Of a DNA stretch of 8,956 bases, positions 6,245 through 8,956 are shown piece after piece. The DNA is from Elusimicrobiota bacterium (GTDB lineage Bacteria > Elusimicrobiota > Elusimicrobia > Elusimicrobiales > UBA9959), in the NCBI GenBank assembly GCA_003500765.1, contig DNQL01000294.1, positions 1 through 8,956 of the forward strand, written 5' to 3'. The notes below the pieces were generated by a model. The model did no database searches. It saw nothing but the letters and a program-made list of their open reading frames with translations, and was not told the DNA's origin. The translations under genes were made by a program, and so were the position numbers. The stretch's first letter is position 1. Every line of letters starts with the position of its first letter.

Positions 6245-6271
6245 TTTCAACAGTTTCAACAGAATTAACAG
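6245..6271. repeat. Three tandem 9-bp repeats before dnaN
   Basis: TTTCAACAG occurs at 6245-6253 and again at 6254-6262, followed by the related AATTAACAG at 6263-6271. The array ends 2 nt before the TATATATA stretch that may be the dnaN -10. The core ATTAACAG also occurs at 4778-4785, just before DnaA box 1. No protein is known to me for this exact repeat; it looks like a cluster of protein-binding sites. Confidence 0.6.
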
Positions 6272-6273
6272 GC

Positions 6274-6281
6274 TATATATA
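6274..6281 (+). promoter_or_regulatory. Possible dnaN -10 element
   Basis: TATATATA precedes the dnaN ribosome binding site. No convincing -35 is found at 16-18 bp; TTTCAA (6254-6259) in the repeat array is the nearest candidate and matches poorly. If used, the message would start within a few bases of the start-codon cluster. dnaN could instead be read only from the dnaA promoter. Confidence 0.28.
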
Positions 6282-6294
6282 GAGGGTGATGATG

Positions 6295-7410
6295 ATGAAA
6301 ATAAATAGTAACCGGGAGAACCTCATCAAGGGGATACAGACTATTCAGGCGGGAGTCTCGGCCAAGACCGGGACCCTTCCTATACTGCAGAACTTCCTGA
6401 TGGAGACCGAGGGCCAGGGGCTCAAGGTGGTCTTTACCGACCTTGAGATGGCCATAAAGCACCACATCAACGTGGAAGTGAAGGGGGACGGCAGCATAAC
6501 GGTCCCCATAAAGAAGTTCCTTGAGATAATACAGAACCTGGGACCCGACGCGGACGTCAACGTCAACGTGGACGACGGCAACAAGGTTTCCATCCTCTCC
6601 GGCAAGACCCGGTTCAAGATCAGCGGCGCGCCCAAGGCCGACTACCCGGTGATCCCGGACCTGGACGAGAGCAATTCCTTCACCGCCCCCGCCGCCCTTA
6701 TAGCCGACATGGTTTCCCGGACGGTATTCTCGGCTTCCACCGAGGACGAGAGGCACTTCCTCAACGGCCTCCTCTGGAAGTACGAGAAAGGAATTTTTTC
6801 GGTGGTGGCCACGGACGGCCGCCGCCTGGCGGTGGCCACCAGCCAGGCCGTGAAGGCCAAGAAGGACTTCAAGGTCATCGTTCCTTCCAAGATACTGGGC
6901 GAGCTGGTCAAGTTCATAAAGTCGGCCGACCTGGGGGAAAAAGAGGAGCTGACCGTTGGGCTCTCCTCCAACCAGATAGGGTTCCGCATCGCCAAGACCG
7001 TGTTCGTCTCCCGGCTCATAGAGGGGAACTTTCCCGCCTACGAGCAGATCATCCCCAAGACCCGCGAGACCTCGGTCGAAATAGACACGGCGCGGCTGCT
7101 GGCGCTCACCAAGAGGGCCTCGCTCTGCTCCAACGAGCGCAGCGGCGCGGTAAAGTACACTTTTAAGAAAGGCGTGCTGGTGGTCAACTCCTCGTCCCAG
7201 ACCATGGATTTCGAGGACGAGACCGACGTCGACTACAAGGGCAAGGACCTTCAGGTCAGCTTCAACCCCAAGTTCGTCATGGACGTGCTCCGGAACATCG
7301 GGGAAGCCAAGGCCCTCATGGAATTCAACGCCCCCTCCACCCCGGCGCTTATCAAGCCGGTCAAGGGCGAGGATTTCCTTTACATAGTCATGCCGCTCAG
7401 GGCCCAGTAA
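6295..7410 (+). CDS. dnaN: DNA polymerase III beta subunit (sliding clamp)
   Basis: A full-length beta clamp, 371 residues from the ATG at 6295, made of three similar domains (about 1-120, 121-245, 246-371). Recognisable segments are GTLPILQNFLMETEGQGLKV near the N-terminus, TDLEMAIKHH, GAPKADYPVIPDLDE (about 114-128), ATDGRRLAVATSQ in domain 2, and SRLIEGNFPAYEQIIP at the start of domain 3. The end is the canonical FLYIVMPLRAQ. It forms a homodimeric ring that tethers Pol III and other clamp-binding proteins to DNA. GTG-ATG-ATG-ATG (6286-6297) gives four adjacent in-frame start options. AGAGGG (6281-6286) is 8 nt from the last ATG and 5 nt from the third codon, so the 6295 or 6292 start is favoured. 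dciA follows after 10 nt. Confidence 0.97.
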   Translation: MKINSNRENLIKGIQTIQAGVSAKTGTLPILQNFLMETEGQGLKVVFTDLEMAIKHHINVEVKGDGSITVPIKKFLEIIQNLGPDADVNVNVDDGNKVSILSGKTRFKISGAPKADYPVIPDLDESNSFTAPAALIADMVSRTVFSASTEDERHFLNGLLWKYEKGIFSVVATDGRRLAVATSQAVKAKKDFKVIVPSKILGELVKFIKSADLGEKEELTVGLSSNQIGFRIAKTVFVSRLIEGNFPAYEQIIPKTRETSVEIDTARLLALTKRASLCSNERSGAVKYTFKKGVLVVNSSSQTMDFEDETDVDYKGKDLQVSFNPKFVMDVLRNIGEAKALMEFNAPSTPALIKPVKGEDFLYIVMPLRAQ

Positions 7411-7420
7411 GGCGGACGGC

Positions 7421-7729
7421 GTGTTCCTGGTCAGGAAAAGCCAGAACTGGAGCCGGCTGGGCTATTCCGGCGGCGAGCGCCCTTTCCGCGGCTTCCCGCT
7501 GGACAGGCTCCCGCTCCTGTCCTCGATCTGGGACCGGGAGATAGGGCCGCTGGGAGGCCATTGCAAGCTGGAGGGAGTGGAGGGCGACCGGCTGGTAGTA
7601 TCGGCCTCCTCCGCGGCGGCGGCAAACGAGCTGCGGCTCAGGGGCCGTTCGCTGGTGAGGGCCCTCAATAAATACTTTAACCGCGCCTGGCTCCGGGATA
7701 TAAAAGTGACCGGCGAGCCCGGCAAATAG
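7421..7729 (+). CDS. dciA: DUF721 protein, probable DciA helicase operator
   Basis: A 102-residue protein with the DUF721 pattern. SIWDREIGPLGGH (35-47) has the conserved Trp37 and Gly. GDRLVVSASSAAAANELRLRG (55-75) matches the family segment ending in a short helix with EL, and LVRALNKYF...LRDIKV (78-96) matches its closing helix and strand. DciA proteins interact with the replicative helicase DnaB and help load it in bacteria lacking DnaC or DnaI-type loaders. The start is a GTG at 7421. The Shine-Dalgarno is weak (AAGGCGGA at 7409-7416), and tight spacing to dnaN suggests translational coupling. The first ~25 residues look poorly structured. It sits where recF is often found between dnaN and gyrB; it has no ATPase motifs and is not RecF. 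The DUF721 assignment is firm; the DciA role is inferred from family and position. Confidence 0.82.
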   Translation: MFLVRKSQNWSRLGYSGGERPFRGFPLDRLPLLSSIWDREIGPLGGHCKLEGVEGDRLVVSASSAAAANELRLRGRSLVRALNKYFNRAWLRDIKVTGEPGK

Positions 7730-7748
7730 AAACGACAAGGAGCTCAGA

Positions 7749-8956
<1,208 letters not shown>

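Overview
The window (8,956 bp) is a replication-origin neighbourhood of a GC-rich bacterium. It holds the dnaA-dnaN-(dciA/DUF721)-gyrB block on the + strand, with an AT-rich oriC-like intergenic region in front of dnaA. Upstream lie a TldE/TldD pair, a divergent DUF2064-type protein, and on the - strand a NadD fused to a YqeK-like HD domain that runs off the left edge. Coding DNA is clearly GC-rich, yet Ile is often encoded by ATA, which is unusual in a GC-rich genome. From general impression only, this codon habit together with the absence of recF between dnaN and gyrB would fit a candidate-phylum lineage such as Elusimicrobiota. That placement is a low-confidence inference, and nothing in the window fixes the taxon.

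Layout. 1-889 (-): NadD-YqeK fusion, 5' end intact, C-terminus cut by the window edge. 890-928: a 39-bp divergent intergenic region with overlapping promoters for both directions. 929-1681 (+): degenerate DUF2064/CofC-like nucleotide-diphosphosugar transferase fold protein. 1737-3068 (+): TldE/PmbA. 3079-4530 (+): TldD with an intact HExxxH. 4530-4560: strong hairpin closing that unit. 4561-4798: AT-rich oriC-like region with a candidate dnaA promoter, a dyad over its -10 and two perfect DnaA boxes. 4799-6169: dnaA, whose GTG start lies inside the second DnaA box. 6170-6294: spacer with a third perfect DnaA box and a three-unit 9-bp tandem repeat. 6295-7410: dnaN, with four consecutive potential start codons. 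7421-7729: DciA-like DUF721 protein. 7749 to the right edge: gyrB, truncated in the window.

How the genes fit together. DnaA opens the origin and probably represses its own gene through the boxes at the start codon. DnaN is the sliding clamp, the DUF721 protein is the expected helicase operator (DciA), and GyrB removes supercoils ahead of forks. dnaN, dciA and gyrB are separated by only 10 and 19 bp and look like one operon. TldD/TldE form a heteromeric zinc protease, historically linked to gyrase through CcdB and microcin B17. Finding it directly upstream of oriC and gyrB is suggestive but may be chance. The region is mostly housekeeping. The most interesting signals are regulatory: the DnaA box overlapping the dnaA start, the shared divergent promoter with a possibly leaderless nadD, and the tandem repeat before dnaN. 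The NadD-HD fusion and the degenerate DUF2064 protein come next. I see no tRNA, rRNA, CRISPR array, IS element or toxin-antitoxin pair.
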